Below are positions 14,748 through 20,909 of a DNA stretch of 27,663 nucleotides, in pieces. The position numbers and the translations under genes were made by a program. Below the pieces are notes generated by a model. The model did not search any database. It was not told the origin of the DNA and saw nothing but the letters and a program-made list of their open reading frames with translations. The stretch's first letter is position 1; every line of letters begins with the position of its first letter. Source of the DNA: Treponema sp. UBA3662 (GTDB taxonomy: Bacteria > Spirochaetota > Spirochaetia > Treponematales > Treponemataceae); NCBI GenBank assembly GCA_002373205.1, contig DFJV01000150.1:1-27663 (forward strand), given 5' to 3'.

Positions 14748-16298
14748 TCAAGCAACATTCACTGCATCAAATTCAGCGTAGGGCTCCAGTATTTTGAGCA
14801 TAAACTCGTAAGGAGTCATAGCCTTAAGCTTGTCGCTTACCACATTCGCAAAGATGTTTGCAGAAGCACCGCTTACAAGCTTTACACCCTTTTCGTTCTG
14901 CGTTACAGGCAGGTGGGTCTTACGGGCTTCTACGTTCCAGAATACAATTTCGGGAAGGTCATAGCCACAAGAGGCAAACTTTTTCCTGTAATGCTCAAAA
15001 GTCGAAGTTCCCCTTGCGCACATGTCAAATTCCATGTCAGAAATAATAAGGACGCGCTCAATCATTTCTTCTTTTGGAACATGACCGCTCTTTGCCGTCT
15101 TTAAAAGAAGCTCGTAAACTTTGCCAATGTCTGTATTTGCAGCTTCGTTAAACTTCTGAATGTAATTCAGCTTCTTTTTTAGACTGTCGCACTTTTCGGG
15201 AATCTGGACAAGCTGTGGCTTTTCGCTAAAAGTAATAAAGCTGTTCTTGTATGCCCCGTTAAGCTGCTCTGCAAAAAGCAAGGCCAAGGAAGTTGCAATG
15301 TTGATGGGCGAATCTTCCCTTGCGTTATACATAGATCCAGAACCGTCCCTCACAACAATTGTCCGGGATGCAAAAAGGCTTCTGTCCAAAGTTTTCCAGC
15401 TTGCTTCCAAAGGCAATTCCTGCTCCGGGGAAAGTTTGCTTATTTCCCAATAGTTCATAAAGGGAGCAACAATCTGGTAGGGGTAGAGGGTTTTAACGTT
15501 AAGCTTAACCCTTTCCTCTTCCGGAATTTCTTCACCGCGGGCAATCTTTTCTGACTGTTCAAGAACCTTCTTTAAGAAAGACTCGTAGCGTTCCTTGTCG
15601 TTTCGCAAGAAGGCCTTCTTGTGGCGAAGCATTGCCTGGCTTGGCTGCTTTGAATAGTCAAATGTGTAGTCCCTCCTTCTAAGGTTGTCCTCAAGGATTT
15701 TTATTTCCCTGCGGAGTGCGGAACACAGTTTGCGGTATTCTACGGCTTTCATTCCAAGCGAAGCCATTACAATCTTTGCAAGGGAGACGCTTTCCTTGGA
15801 AGACGTATTAATAGAAGGAAGCCACTTGCCAAGAAGACTTACGGTTCCTAAGCCTGCCGAAGGGTCGCCGCCTTTTTCCAATGCCTTTTTGTCTTTTTCA
15901 ATCTGAGCCTTAATCAGGGCAATCGCAGTATCTTTTGCCGGTGTTTCAAGCAGAACAAGAAGGTCATCCCAACGGCCGTATTCAGGAACGGCATAGGCAA
16001 TCTGCTTCGCCATTTCTGGAGCTAAGTTTGCCACTTCTTTTAAGAGCATACGGAAGTTCTTTCGCTCACCAAGGCCACCGCGAATGTTTCGCATGTAAAA
16101 AAGAATCTTAATTGCAAGAAGAGGATCTTCTGCGTAAGCCTTGGCAAAAAGCTTGTCCAGCGCACCGGGGTTCTTTCTCATGCCGCCGCACAAAGAAAAA
16201 AAATCCAAACACGCAGAACCTGTGGACTTGTATGCCACATCTCCGTTTTCCGTGTGGGTTACGTTCAGCTGCATTTTTATTGCTTCTAATGCGTTCAT
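14748..16298 (-). CDS. TROVE/DUF2828-type RNA-binding protein with C-terminal vWA domain (Ro60/Rsr-like)
   Basis: A 516-residue protein resembling the Ro60/Rsr class: an N-terminal helical repeat region followed by a von Willebrand A domain. Family signatures include HTENGDVAYKSTGSACLDFF (13-32), KILFYMRNIRGGLGERKNFR (64-83), PEYGRWDDLL (105-114), SLLGKWLPS (154-162) and RRRDYTFDYSKQPSQAM (207-223), closest to what I know as DUF2828. The vWA part (about 308-490) has an intact metal site: D318-G-S320-G-S322, T389 and D421. Ro/Rsr proteins form rings that bind Y RNAs and misfolded RNA ends. AGGAG (16305-16309, minus) precedes the ATG. The gene follows the tRNA-like RNA array and rtcB in the same direction, so those RNAs are the obvious candidate partners. 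Confidence 0.82.
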   Translation of the reverse strand: MNALEAIKMQLNVTHTENGDVAYKSTGSACLDFFSLCGGMRKNPGALDKLFAKAYAEDPLLAIKILFYMRNIRGGLGERKNFRMLLKEVANLAPEMAKQIAYAVPEYGRWDDLLVLLETPAKDTAIALIKAQIEKDKKALEKGGDPSAGLGTVSLLGKWLPSINTSSKESVSLAKIVMASLGMKAVEYRKLCSALRREIKILEDNLRRRDYTFDYSKQPSQAMLRHKKAFLRNDKERYESFLKKVLEQSEKIARGEEIPEEERVKLNVKTLYPYQIVAPFMNYWEISKLSPEQELPLEASWKTLDRSLFASRTIVVRDGSGSMYNAREDSPINIATSLALLFAEQLNGAYKNSFITFSEKPQLVQIPEKCDSLKKKLNYIQKFNEAANTDIGKVYELLLKTAKSGHVPKEEMIERVLIISDMEFDMCARGTSTFEHYRKKFASCGYDLPEIVFWNVEARKTHLPVTQNEKGVKLVSGASANIFANVVSDKLKAMTPYEFMLKILEPYAEFDAVNVA

Positions 16299-16383
16299 GT
16301 CTATCTCCTAGAAACAAACTTCCTTTTCCAATTCAAAAAATTGGCAGTCTAAGACAGGCTAACAAGTAGCCGTCATCAGATAC

Positions 16384-16544
16384 AAGATACGCATGCGCTA
16401 AGGTGCAAACGACGATAATTTCCACTCATGTAAGCGGGTCGTTTGCACGGCGCATGCAAATTGAGACGGGATTTGAACCCGCAACTTCAGTTTATTAAAC
16501 TGATGCTTACCAATTAGCAACTCTTTTCTTGCTGTGTGTATCTT
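16384..16544 (-). ncRNA. tRNA-like array RNA, unit E (direct order plus long hairpin)
   Basis: The RNA ends AAGATAC (16544-16538) and GTATCTT (16390-16384) pair, and CAGCAAG lies at positions 11-17 as in the sister units. Inside is a tRNA-like segment (16459-16527) in normal order: D-loop with TTGGTAA, an anticodon-like stem TCAGT/ACTGA with loop TTAATAA (would read AAT), and T-arm GCGGG-TTCAAAT-CCCGT. The acceptor stem is weak. A second domain is a long hairpin: GCATGCGC arms (16391-16398/16450-16457) and an 11-pair GTGCAAACGAC stem (16403-16413/16438-16448). Together these form a three-way junction. It is the last unit before the TROVE-like gene. Confidence 0.7.
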
Positions 16545-16554
16545 CTGCCAAAAC

Positions 16555-16671
16555 AAGATGTGTGTTCTTTCGAACGCTTGCCACGTGCTCTACCGGCTGA
16601 GCTACAGTCCAAAAGGAACTGGCTGGAATCGAACCAGCGACACCGAAGTGGGGTAATGCAGTCCACATCTT
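16555..16671 (-). ncRNA. Permuted tRNA-like / YrlA-type Y RNA, unit D
   Basis: The RNA ends AAGATGTG (16671-16664) and CACATCTT (16562-16555) form a perfect eight-pair stem. In transcription order the tRNA parts run T-arm GCTGG-TTCGATT-CCAGC (16638-16622), acceptor 3' strand CAGTTCC, TTTT (16614-16611), acceptor 5' strand GGACTG, TA, and D-arm GCTC-AGCCGGTA-GAGC (16602-16587): circularly permuted relative to a tRNA. The acceptor strands pair with one G-T and one end mismatch. CCAC and GTGG form the stem where an anticodon stem would be. A small GTTC-GAAA-GAAC hairpin lies in the 3' strand. GTTTTGGC follows. It begins two bases after tRNA-Asp. Confidence 0.78.
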
Positions 16672-16673
16672 TA

Positions 16674-16745
16674 CGGAGTTACCGGGAATTGAACCCGGAC
16701 CTTCAGCGTGACAGGCTGACGTGATAACCATTTCACTATAACTCC
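16674..16745 (-). tRNA. tRNA-Asp (GTC)
   Basis: A complete 72-base tRNA: acceptor GGAGTTA/TAACTCC, D-arm GTGA-AATGGTTA-TCAC, anticodon arm TCAGC-CTGTCAC-GCTGA, four-base variable loop, T-arm CCGGG-TTCAATT-CCCGG, discriminator G. The 3' CCA is not encoded. All stems pair perfectly, so it looks functional, unlike its neighbours. It lies inside the tRNA-like RNA array, ten bases from unit B and two bases from unit D, so it is probably processed from the same transcript. Nine bases of its anticodon loop region (CTGTCACGC) recur in unit A. Confidence 0.93.
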
Positions 16746-16755
16746 AAGCCAAAAC

Positions 16756-16830
16756 AAGATGCATTTATTGTCAGGATTCGAACCTGGGTCAACTTAATGA
16801 CTTACCAATTTTGTTTGCTGCCTGCATCTT
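16756..16830 (-). ncRNA. Reduced tRNA-like array RNA, unit B
   Basis: A 75-base RNA whose ends AAGATGCA (16830-16823) and TGCATCTT (16763-16756) pair perfectly, with CAGCAAA at positions 11-17. The interior has a D-loop-like AATTGGTAAG, a short GTCA/TGAC hairpin and a T-arm CAGG-TTCGAAT-CCTG, in normal tRNA order, but lacks about ten bases between D- and T-parts compared with unit E. It cannot form a standard anticodon arm, so it is not a conventional tRNA. GTTTTGGC follows, the same spacer as after unit D. Confidence 0.68.
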
Positions 16831-16839
16831 TAAATAAAC

Positions 16840-16949
16840 AAGGCACCTTTTTTCCAATGCTCTACCACTGAGCTACAGTTCCTAAAAGGAAACCGGCAGG
16901 AGTCGAACCTGCGACACTTGGCGTGACAGTGTTTTGCTGTACGTGCCTT
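16840..16949 (-). ncRNA. Permuted tRNA-like / YrlA-type Y RNA, unit A
   Basis: A 110-base RNA. Its ends AAGGCAC (16949-16943) and GTGCCTT (16846-16840) pair, followed by GTTTATTT. CAGCAAA lies at positions 11-17. Next come CTGTCAC-GCCAA (identical to the loop of tRNA-Asp), a five-base variable segment, T-arm GCAGG-TTCGACT-CCTGC (16912-16896), acceptor 3' strand CGGTTTC, linker, acceptor 5' strand GGAACTG, TA, D-arm GCTC-AGTGGTA-GAGC, then TTGG, which can pair with CCAA. The acceptor strands pair at all seven positions (two G-T). The tRNA parts are therefore complete but circularly permuted around a short linker that includes TTTT (16887-16884). It is the first unit after rtcB. Confidence 0.8.
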
Positions 16950-17009
16950 TAGCTTTCCTTATGGTTTTACAGTAAAAATTGTGCGAAAACACATTTTGCG
17001 TTAGCGCTG

Positions 17010-17095
17010 TGCAGGGCGCCGCAGGCGTTGCGAAGCAATGGAGCGAAAGCGGAACCCGGAACATAGCGACCGCCGCCTGCGGCGGGAACGCCCTA
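17010..17095 (+). repeat. GC-rich dispersed intergenic repeat, copy R2
   Basis: Shares ordered blocks with 1-112: GGGCG, GTTGC, GCAATGGAGCG, GGAACCCGGAA and GGCGGGAACGCCC. It overlaps the last codon of rtcB (stop at 17093-17095, minus) and separates rtcB from the tRNA-like array. The rest of this gap (16950-17009) shows no gene; a promoter for the array is not obvious. Confidence 0.5.
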
Positions 17096-18313
17096 ATCCA
17101 CAGCCTTAAAGTTATAAATTGGTTTTATAACATTTACTATGTCTGCGGTAGGACCAATGTTTGCCACAATATCATCCATGGTCTTGTAAGCCATTGGGGC
17201 TTCGTCAAGAGTTCCTTTTGTTACGGTAGAAGACCAGATTCCGCTCATCTCCGCCTTGAATTCATCCATGCTAAGCCCTTTCCTTGCTTGCGTACGGCTC
17301 ATAACGCGGCCTGCACCGTGGGGAGCAGAACAGTTCCAGTCTTCATTTCCCTTTCCAATGCAGATAAGGGAACCGTCCCTCATGTTGATTGGAATCAAAA
17401 GCTTTTCACCCTGCTGAGCACTAACCGCACCCTTACGAAGAATCATGTTCTCCGTGTCGATGTAGTTGTGAATCGTAGTGAACTGGTCTACAATTTCCTC
17501 TTCCGTAAGATGGAGTCCAATGGAAATTGTGTTGACCATTGCCTTGCGGTTCAGCATTGCAAAGTGCTGCATGATTCTCATGTCGTTGATGTAGTCATCA
17601 AAAAGGTAGCCGGAAACAAATGCAAGATCCTTTGGAACCAGAGTCTTTATCTGCTTGTTCATCGCTGCCATTTGGGCTTCAATTTCGCTTTGCCTGCCTT
17701 CTTCCTTTAGCCTGCAAATCATGGCGTCTATGTCTGCCTTTGTCCGTCCGTTCAGCTGCTTCCATGCCATTTCCTGATAGTATTCAGCAATTTCAAGGCC
17801 TGCATGCCTGCTTCCCGAATGAACAACAATGTACAAGTTTCCGTCTTCATCCTTGTCGGCTTCAATAAAGTGGTTTCCGCCGCCCAAAGTTCCAAGGCTC
17901 ATTTTTGCCCGGTGCTTGTTGTAAGTACCCTTGATTTTATCCCATTCAACTTCCTCAACAAAGTTGTGCTGGAATTTGCGGATGTCAAAACCGCTGGGAA
18001 TATTTTTCCTGATAACCTTATCCAGTTTTGCAGGGTCAAAGTTAACGGCCGCTTCGGAGTCCTTGTGGATCATTAAAGTTTCCATTCCGCACCCAATGTC
18101 AACGCCAACAAGGTTTGGAACAATCTTGTCTTTTATGGTCATGGTTGTTCCTATTGTACAGCCGGCTCCTGCGTGAACGTCTGGCATAAGCCTAATCTTT
18201 GCACCGGAAGTAAATTCCTGGTCGCAGAGATTCTTAATCTGCTGCAGCGATTTTTCCTCAACTACATCCGTAAAGACTTTAGCTGTGTTGTACTTTCCTT
18301 CGACCAATTTCAT
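17093..18313 (-). CDS. rtcB: RtcB RNA ligase
   Basis: GTP- and Mn-dependent ligase that joins 2',3'-cyclic-phosphate or 3'-phosphate ends to 5'-OH ends, repairing RNAs cut by ribonucleases or splicing tRNA halves. The 406-residue protein is a short form but complete at the active site: MPDVHAGAG at 43-51, C75 in GVDIGCGM, H148 in GGGNHF, H165 and H170 in VVHSGSRHAG, and H332 in the guanylylated APHGAGRVMSR motif. AGAGGAGG (18320-18327, minus) precedes the ATG. Its leader holds a small structured RNA (18336-18402) related to the downstream array. RtcA and archease are not in the window. Together with the WYL regulators, tRNA-like RNAs and TROVE-like protein it forms an RNA-repair locus. Confidence 0.95.
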   Translation of the reverse strand: MKLVEGKYNTAKVFTDVVEEKSLQQIKNLCDQEFTSGAKIRLMPDVHAGAGCTIGTTMTIKDKIVPNLVGVDIGCGMETLMIHKDSEAAVNFDPAKLDKVIRKNIPSGFDIRKFQHNFVEEVEWDKIKGTYNKHRAKMSLGTLGGGNHFIEADKDEDGNLYIVVHSGSRHAGLEIAEYYQEMAWKQLNGRTKADIDAMICRLKEEGRQSEIEAQMAAMNKQIKTLVPKDLAFVSGYLFDDYINDMRIMQHFAMLNRKAMVNTISIGLHLTEEEIVDQFTTIHNYIDTENMILRKGAVSAQQGEKLLIPINMRDGSLICIGKGNEDWNCSAPHGAGRVMSRTQARKGLSMDEFKAEMSGIWSSTVTKGTLDEAPMAYKTMDDIVANIGPTADIVNVIKPIYNFKAVD

Positions 18314-18327
18314 AATTTACCTCCTCT

Positions 18328-18402
18328 AAAAAAACAAGGTTCCTCCGCCTAGTCACGGCAGATTTTGCGTTTTGGTGACGTAATATTTGCTGTAAGAACC
18401 TT
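18328..18402 (-). ncRNA. Leader RNA unit F of rtcB (array-related; possible attenuator)
   Basis: A 67-base structured element: ends AAGGTTC (18402-18396) and GAACCTT (18342-18336) pair, CAGCAAA lies at positions 11-17 exactly as in the array units, and the 3' stem strand is followed by G and seven T residues (18334-18328). An inner GTCAC/GTGAC pair is also present. It contains no T- or D-arm. A stem followed by a T run just before the rtcB ribosome-binding site would work as an intrinsic terminator or attenuator, and it could also release a small RNA. Confidence 0.62.
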
Positions 18403-18412
18403 TATGATGCTT

Positions 18413-18441
18413 ACTATAGCAGAGGCGCTTTTAATTATCAC
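18413..18441 (-). promoter_or_regulatory. Candidate promoter of the rtcB operon
   Basis: On the minus strand GTGATA (18436-18441), 17-base spacer, TATAGT (18413-18418). The -35 is weak. Transcription would begin within a few bases of the 5' end of leader unit F, consistent with activation by the adjacent WYL regulators. Confidence 0.42.
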
Positions 18442-18513
18442 GGAAAATTTAGTGCGAAAATTAAAATTGAAGCAAAAATCCCCTTTACTTCATCAATTTA
18501 ATTAGGTTCAATT

Positions 18514-18583
18514 TCGAGTTTTGCAAATGCATGTCATTCTCGGGTCTTGTCCGATAATGACAGGGTTCGTGCCAAAAACTCGA
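18514..18583. repeat. Large palindromic element between rtcB promoter and WYL operon
   Basis: Outer arms TCGAGTTTTG (18514-18523) and CAAAAACTCGA (18573-18583), inner arms TGTCATT (18532-18538) and AATGACA (18556-18562), with a CGG/CCG tip. It starts twelve bases after the stop of the second WYL gene, so it may end that transcript; no T run follows on the minus strand. Extragenic palindromes built on TGTCAT/ATGACA are a common repeat style. Confidence 0.5.
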
Positions 18584-18594
18584 CTTTAAACCAA

Positions 18595-19530
18595 TTACTT
18601 AATCAATTCAATCTGCTTGGAAATGCGTTCCCGGATAAGATTTTTAAAGCTTTCCGGTTCAAGAACCTTTACCATGGGCCCAAAGCTTAGCACGCGGATA
18701 ACAAGTTCTGTTTCGTCAAAGCTGTCGTAGCTAAGGGTAAGTCGGTATTTGTAGTCGCTTATCTGAACGGCGCTTTTTTCAAAGTGGGCAAAAGCAAGCA
18801 GCACCCGTTCCATGGCCTTGCGTTCGTTGTAAATTTCCAGTGTAAGGCTGGCTTTTGTGCTAAAGGGCAAGTCTTTTTCGGAAAGTTGGCAGAGGCCGCT
18901 TTTTCCCGTAAGCTCGCAATGCCGGATTCTTGCAATGTTCAGAATTGCGCGTCTCTTTCGTATCTTCGCCAAAAGCCTAAATTTGTCATCTTTTTCCGAA
19001 TATTCAATCTTGTATGGCGAACATAAAAATCTATTGGACTGCCCCGAACGGTCAGCATAGTCAACTTGAACAGCCTTTTTCTTGTGGACAGCCTGCAAAA
19101 CAGTGCGGAAGTTTTTAACGTATTCTGCATTATCATAAGGGTCGCCGTCCAGGTATTTGTCGTACAAGGCAAAATCATTTTCGGTAAAAAGTGGCTTAAT
19201 ATCCCCAAGCTGCACTTCAAGCCGGGCAAGTAGGTCTTCATCTGCAAAAAGCTTAAATCTCTTGTCCTTGCAAATTGCTTTAAGCCAGCTCTTCTGCAAA
19301 AGAGAAAGTGGCATTGTAGGACTTTCTTTTATATTTGTAGTGTAATCCTTTTTTATAAGAGGCCATTTTCCGCTTTCAAGGCTGCTGCCAATAGTTACAA
19401 CGCTTTCCGGAAAGGCAGACTCTTTTACGATTTTGTAAAGTGAATCAGAATCAAGGCTGCCTTTTTGTGCACTTGCAATTATTGAGGCTACCGCATTGTA
19501 ATAGGCACTGTATATTTCACTGAACAGCAT
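18595..19530 (-). CDS. WYL-domain transcriptional regulator (second of pair)
   Basis: A 311-residue protein with a WYL-type ligand-binding domain in the middle: the AVQVDYADRSGQSNRFLCSPYKIEYSEKDDKFRLLAKI and RRAILNIARI segments correspond to the SH3-like fold. A C-terminal WCX-like extension follows (residues about 230-310). A clear N-terminal winged helix is hard to see; it may be divergent. WYL domains sense nucleic-acid or nucleotide ligands and control DNA-damage, RNA-repair and defence genes. The ATG at 19530 was chosen over an in-frame TTG at 19551 because GGAGAGG precedes it. The gene overlaps the upstream WYL gene by 14 bases, so the pair is co-translated and may form a heteromer, as PafB/PafC do. 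Confidence 0.8.
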   Translation of the reverse strand: MLFSEIYSAYYNAVASIIASAQKGSLDSDSLYKIVKESAFPESVVTIGSSLESGKWPLIKKDYTTNIKESPTMPLSLLQKSWLKAICKDKRFKLFADEDLLARLEVQLGDIKPLFTENDFALYDKYLDGDPYDNAEYVKNFRTVLQAVHKKKAVQVDYADRSGQSNRFLCSPYKIEYSEKDDKFRLLAKIRKRRAILNIARIRHCELTGKSGLCQLSEKDLPFSTKASLTLEIYNERKAMERVLLAFAHFEKSAVQISDYKYRLTLSYDSFDETELVIRVLSFGPMVKVLEPESFKNLIRERISKQIELIK

Positions 19531-20794
19531 TTGCCTCTCCGTCTTCTTCAAGATACAATTGATTCATATTTTTAATGTCAGAAAAGAAACGCCGTACAAT
19601 AGATTTTTCCGAACAGTCAAAAAATGTAATCCTGCAAATAAAAGTTCTTGCCCAGGGAATTATTTCCATGGGTTCAAAAATGTCTGCATCAAACTGGGCG
19701 TTGTTGCCGTCAAGCAAAGTAACGCTTCCGCATCTCTTCTCCCTCAAAAGCCTTTGGTAAATAAATTTTTCATCATCTTCAAAATGCACGCGGAAAGTAA
19801 CATGCACGGTGGAAGTGTCGTTGTGCTTTTTATTTTGTCTAAGGGTTATTCCCCAGATGTGCTTCTTTAGCTCTTCAAATTCAGCACGCTTCTGTTCAAA
19901 GCCTGCATAGACTTCGCCGCTTTCCATTCCAAGAATATAATCAAAGCGGAGGGCAATAAAATGTTTGCCATGGGGCCGGTAAGCCATCATGTACATTCTT
20001 CCGTCCTGACTGCTCTGGTAAATTACAAGGGGGACAACTTCATTCGTAAAAATCTTGTCGTTTTTGCTGTTCTTCTGTTCAATCGTAAGGTAGCGGTGTT
20101 CGCCGATGGCTCTAAAAACCTGCTCCACAAAATCGGATTCAATAGAAGAAGTTATGTAATGGTGCTTAAAGTTAAAGACTTCACTCTCCTCTTGGTCTTG
20201 GTAAGGCAGCTTGTCATATAAAAAGCTTCCCACAACTCCGCAAGGTGCAACTTCCGAAAAAAATGCAAGGGCATCTTCAAGGCCGCTCAAGTCTGTCATT
20301 GGCTTTCGGTAATAAAGCATTGTCTTTCCGCTTTTTTCAGAAGAGACAAGACCCAGTTCTTCGTATTCCTTAAGCTTTTTCCTAAGGCTGGATTCTTCGG
20401 GCATTGCGTCCGCCGAAAAATCTTTTAAATAAGTTGCAGTAATTTCTTCAAGAATCTGGTTAAGGCTTTTCTTTTCTCCATCCGCAAGAATATCCATCAG
20501 CATAAAATGAAGCGAAATGTCCATTGCGGTAAAAGACTTTGCCTTAAAAATTTTATATAGGGGATTATGAGAAATGTGGCGGCTGTCTATGGAAAGAAAT
20601 GTTACCTTGCCGTTTTCGTCATGGCGGAAAGTCATATAGCTTTTAAGATAGTTTTCCAGGCGGCGCTTTTCGTCATCATAAGTGCGCGTACTCTTCCCAT
20701 AAAACTGCTCGCGGGTTTTAAAACCATAAATGTAAAAACTGCGGATATAAGTTCTGAGGGTATCTAAATTTTTTAGCAGTTCGGAATATGCCAT
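19517..20794 (-). CDS. WYL-domain transcriptional regulator (first of pair)
   Basis: A 425-residue regulator. The N-terminal part (about 1-175) is helical, with a possible DNA-binding segment near 25-50 (TREQFYGKSTRTYDDEKRRL) and a winged-helix-like region ESSLRKKLKEYEELGLVSSEK near 134-154. The WYL domain follows (about 220-300: YLTIEQKNSKND, VVPLVIYQSSQDGRMYMMAYRP, FIALRFDYILGM), then a WCX-like C-terminal domain (about 325-410). It lies upstream of, and in the same direction as, the second WYL gene and rtcB, so the pair probably controls the RNA-repair operon. TATAAT (20801-20806) is six bases before the ATG and there is no Shine-Dalgarno sequence, suggesting a leaderless transcript. Confidence 0.82.
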   Translation of the reverse strand: MAYSELLKNLDTLRTYIRSFYIYGFKTREQFYGKSTRTYDDEKRRLENYLKSYMTFRHDENGKVTFLSIDSRHISHNPLYKIFKAKSFTAMDISLHFMLMDILADGEKKSLNQILEEITATYLKDFSADAMPEESSLRKKLKEYEELGLVSSEKSGKTMLYYRKPMTDLSGLEDALAFFSEVAPCGVVGSFLYDKLPYQDQEESEVFNFKHHYITSSIESDFVEQVFRAIGEHRYLTIEQKNSKNDKIFTNEVVPLVIYQSSQDGRMYMMAYRPHGKHFIALRFDYILGMESGEVYAGFEQKRAEFEELKKHIWGITLRQNKKHNDTSTVHVTFRVHFEDDEKFIYQRLLREKRCGSVTLLDGNNAQFDADIFEPMEIIPWARTFICRITFFDCSEKSIVRRFFSDIKNMNQLYLEEDGEANAVQ

Positions 20795-20909
20795 GTTCTT
20801 ATTATATCATCAAAGCTAGACAAAATCATTAGCAGGTTTATGTGCAGTGTTCACTTGCGTTTACTCTTTTTGCGGGGCGCCTGCCCCTCGCGCCCACTTC
20901 GTTGGTCGC

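Noticed and set aside
16507..16764. Open frames inside the tRNA-like array
   Set aside because: They are produced by tRNA and tRNA-like sequences (T-arm and D-arm translations) and have no start signals.
16384..16949. Reading the array as random tRNA pseudogene debris
   Set aside because: Paired, sequence-divergent ends, a fixed CAGCAAA position and two independent permuted units are not expected from decay.
16979..17710. 243-codon plus-strand frame across repeat R2 and the rtcB 3' half
   Set aside because: It is a mirror of rtcB codon usage running through an intergenic repeat; no recognisable protein features.
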